NCBI RefSeq assembly: GCF_003569785.1
Contig: NZ_KZ983989.1
Coordinates: forward strand, 1 to 64,000
DNA from: Leucobacter sp. wl10
Lineage (GTDB): Bacteria; Actinomycetota; Actinomycetes; Actinomycetales; Microbacteriaceae
Length of the DNA stretch: 64,000 nt
Reading direction: 5' to 3'
The notes beneath the pieces were generated by a model. It worked only from the letters and a program-made list of their open reading frames with translations. It was not told the origin of the DNA and searched no databases. A program made the position numbers and the translations under genes. Shown in pieces: positions 63,721-64,000 of the stretch. Position 1 is the first letter of the stretch. Each line of letters begins with the position of its first letter.

Positions 63721-63726
63721 TAGACT
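63721..63726 (+). promoter_or_regulatory. -10 box for a leaderless App1-family transcript
   Basis: TAGACT followed by six bases and GTG 63733. The same hexamer precedes the HIT gene and hrcA. Confidence 0.45.
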
Positions 63727-63732
63727 GGCTGG

Positions 63733-64000
63733 GTGATATCGAACACCCAGCCCGATCCCCGGCCCCGCCTCGCGGCGCGTCTGGAGGGCTGGGTGCACGG
63801 GCGCCGCGCCCGCCGCGCCGTGTCGCACGGCAAGACGCCGTCGGTGATCCCGTACCTGAGCTACGGCAGCACCGAGTGGGTGCGCGTGCTCGGCCGAGTG
63901 CTGTATCTGAAACGCGAGAGCCGCGAGCACACCCGATTCCGCCCCGACGTCGCGGAGGTCTCCCGCGTGCGCGGCTGGCGCACCTTCACCAGCGTCTCGG
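63733..64000 (+). CDS. App1-family (phosphatase-domain) protein, N-terminal part
   Basis: Eighty-nine codons are visible before the window ends. The segments TPSVIPYLSYGSTEWVRVLG, RVLYLKRESREHTR and VRGWRTFTSVS match the N-terminus of bacterial App1-family proteins. In these a small N-terminal domain precedes a HAD-like phosphatidate-phosphatase-type catalytic domain (DUF2183). The catalytic DxDxT motif would lie beyond the edge. GTG start with TAGACT six bases upstream. Divergent from cydA. Confidence 0.7.
   Translation, partial: MISNTQPDPRPRLAARLEGWVHGRRARRAVSHGKTPSVIPYLSYGSTEWVRVLGRVLYLKRESREHTRFRPDVAEVSRVRGWRTFTSVS

Overview
The window is very GC-rich (codon third positions are almost all G or C) and its gene set is that of a high-GC actinobacterium. 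The conserved blocks lepA-hemW-hrcA-dnaJ-rsmE-phoH-ybeY-era, ruvAB-yajC-secDF-rel and cydABDC, plus frequent GTG/TTG starts, fit the Microbacteriaceae (Leucobacter-like). I cannot fix the genus from sequence alone. No tRNA, rRNA, CRISPR array, complete insertion sequence or prophage was seen.

Region 1 (1-15.3 kb, all minus strand) is an accessory catabolic island. It encodes a D-2-hydroxyacid dehydrogenase, a class III aminotransferase, an FAH-family hydrolase, a two-subunit ATP-dependent hydantoinase/oxoprolinase (HyuA, HyuB), a Gfo/Idh/MocA oxidoreductase, a PucR regulator, an IolD-like ThDP enzyme and an aldehyde dehydrogenase. It is headed by a separate AcoR-like regulator whose AAA+ domain looks dead. 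The set does not match a pathway I can name. Opening of a cyclic amide or of a cyclitol/cyclic dione, then transamination and aldehyde oxidation, would use most of the parts.

Region 2 (15.4-30.1 kb) is core: rarA, a DUF349 gene, a small AbiEi-like gene, rel, secF, secD, yajC, ruvB, ruvA, and leuA preceded by a leucine-rich leader peptide and a stem-loop. A divergent DUF2207 membrane protein follows. ruvA is not preceded by ruvC, but a good LexA-box candidate lies upstream of it.

Region 3 (30.2-31.35 kb) is a small scar between leuA/DUF2207 and era: a Phd/VapC toxin-antitoxin pair next to an isochorismatase remnant that has lost both its N-terminus and an internal segment.

Region 4 (31.35-48.1 kb) is the conserved minus-strand chain lepA-DUF1990-hemW-hrcA-dnaJ-rsmE-HIT-phoH-ybeY-CNNM-era, mostly with 4-base stop/start overlaps and a CIRCE element before hrcA. 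A divergent MOSC gene, rpsT, holA, comEC and comEA follow.

Region 5 (48.2-51.6 kb) is a decaying accessory patch. It has an intact ECF-like sigma factor followed by its frameshifted partner gene, fragments of secreted proteins, a small membrane protein and a lipoprotein.

Region 6 (51.6-64 kb): pabB and leuS share one uninterrupted reading frame, with pabC divergent. Then come an SPFH membrane protein with a small Arc-type DNA-binding protein, cydA-cydB-cydD-cydC for cytochrome bd oxidase and its exporter, and the start of an App1-family gene.

Across the window many genes have a TANNNT -10 box 6-8 bases before the start codon, which suggests widespread leaderless transcription.
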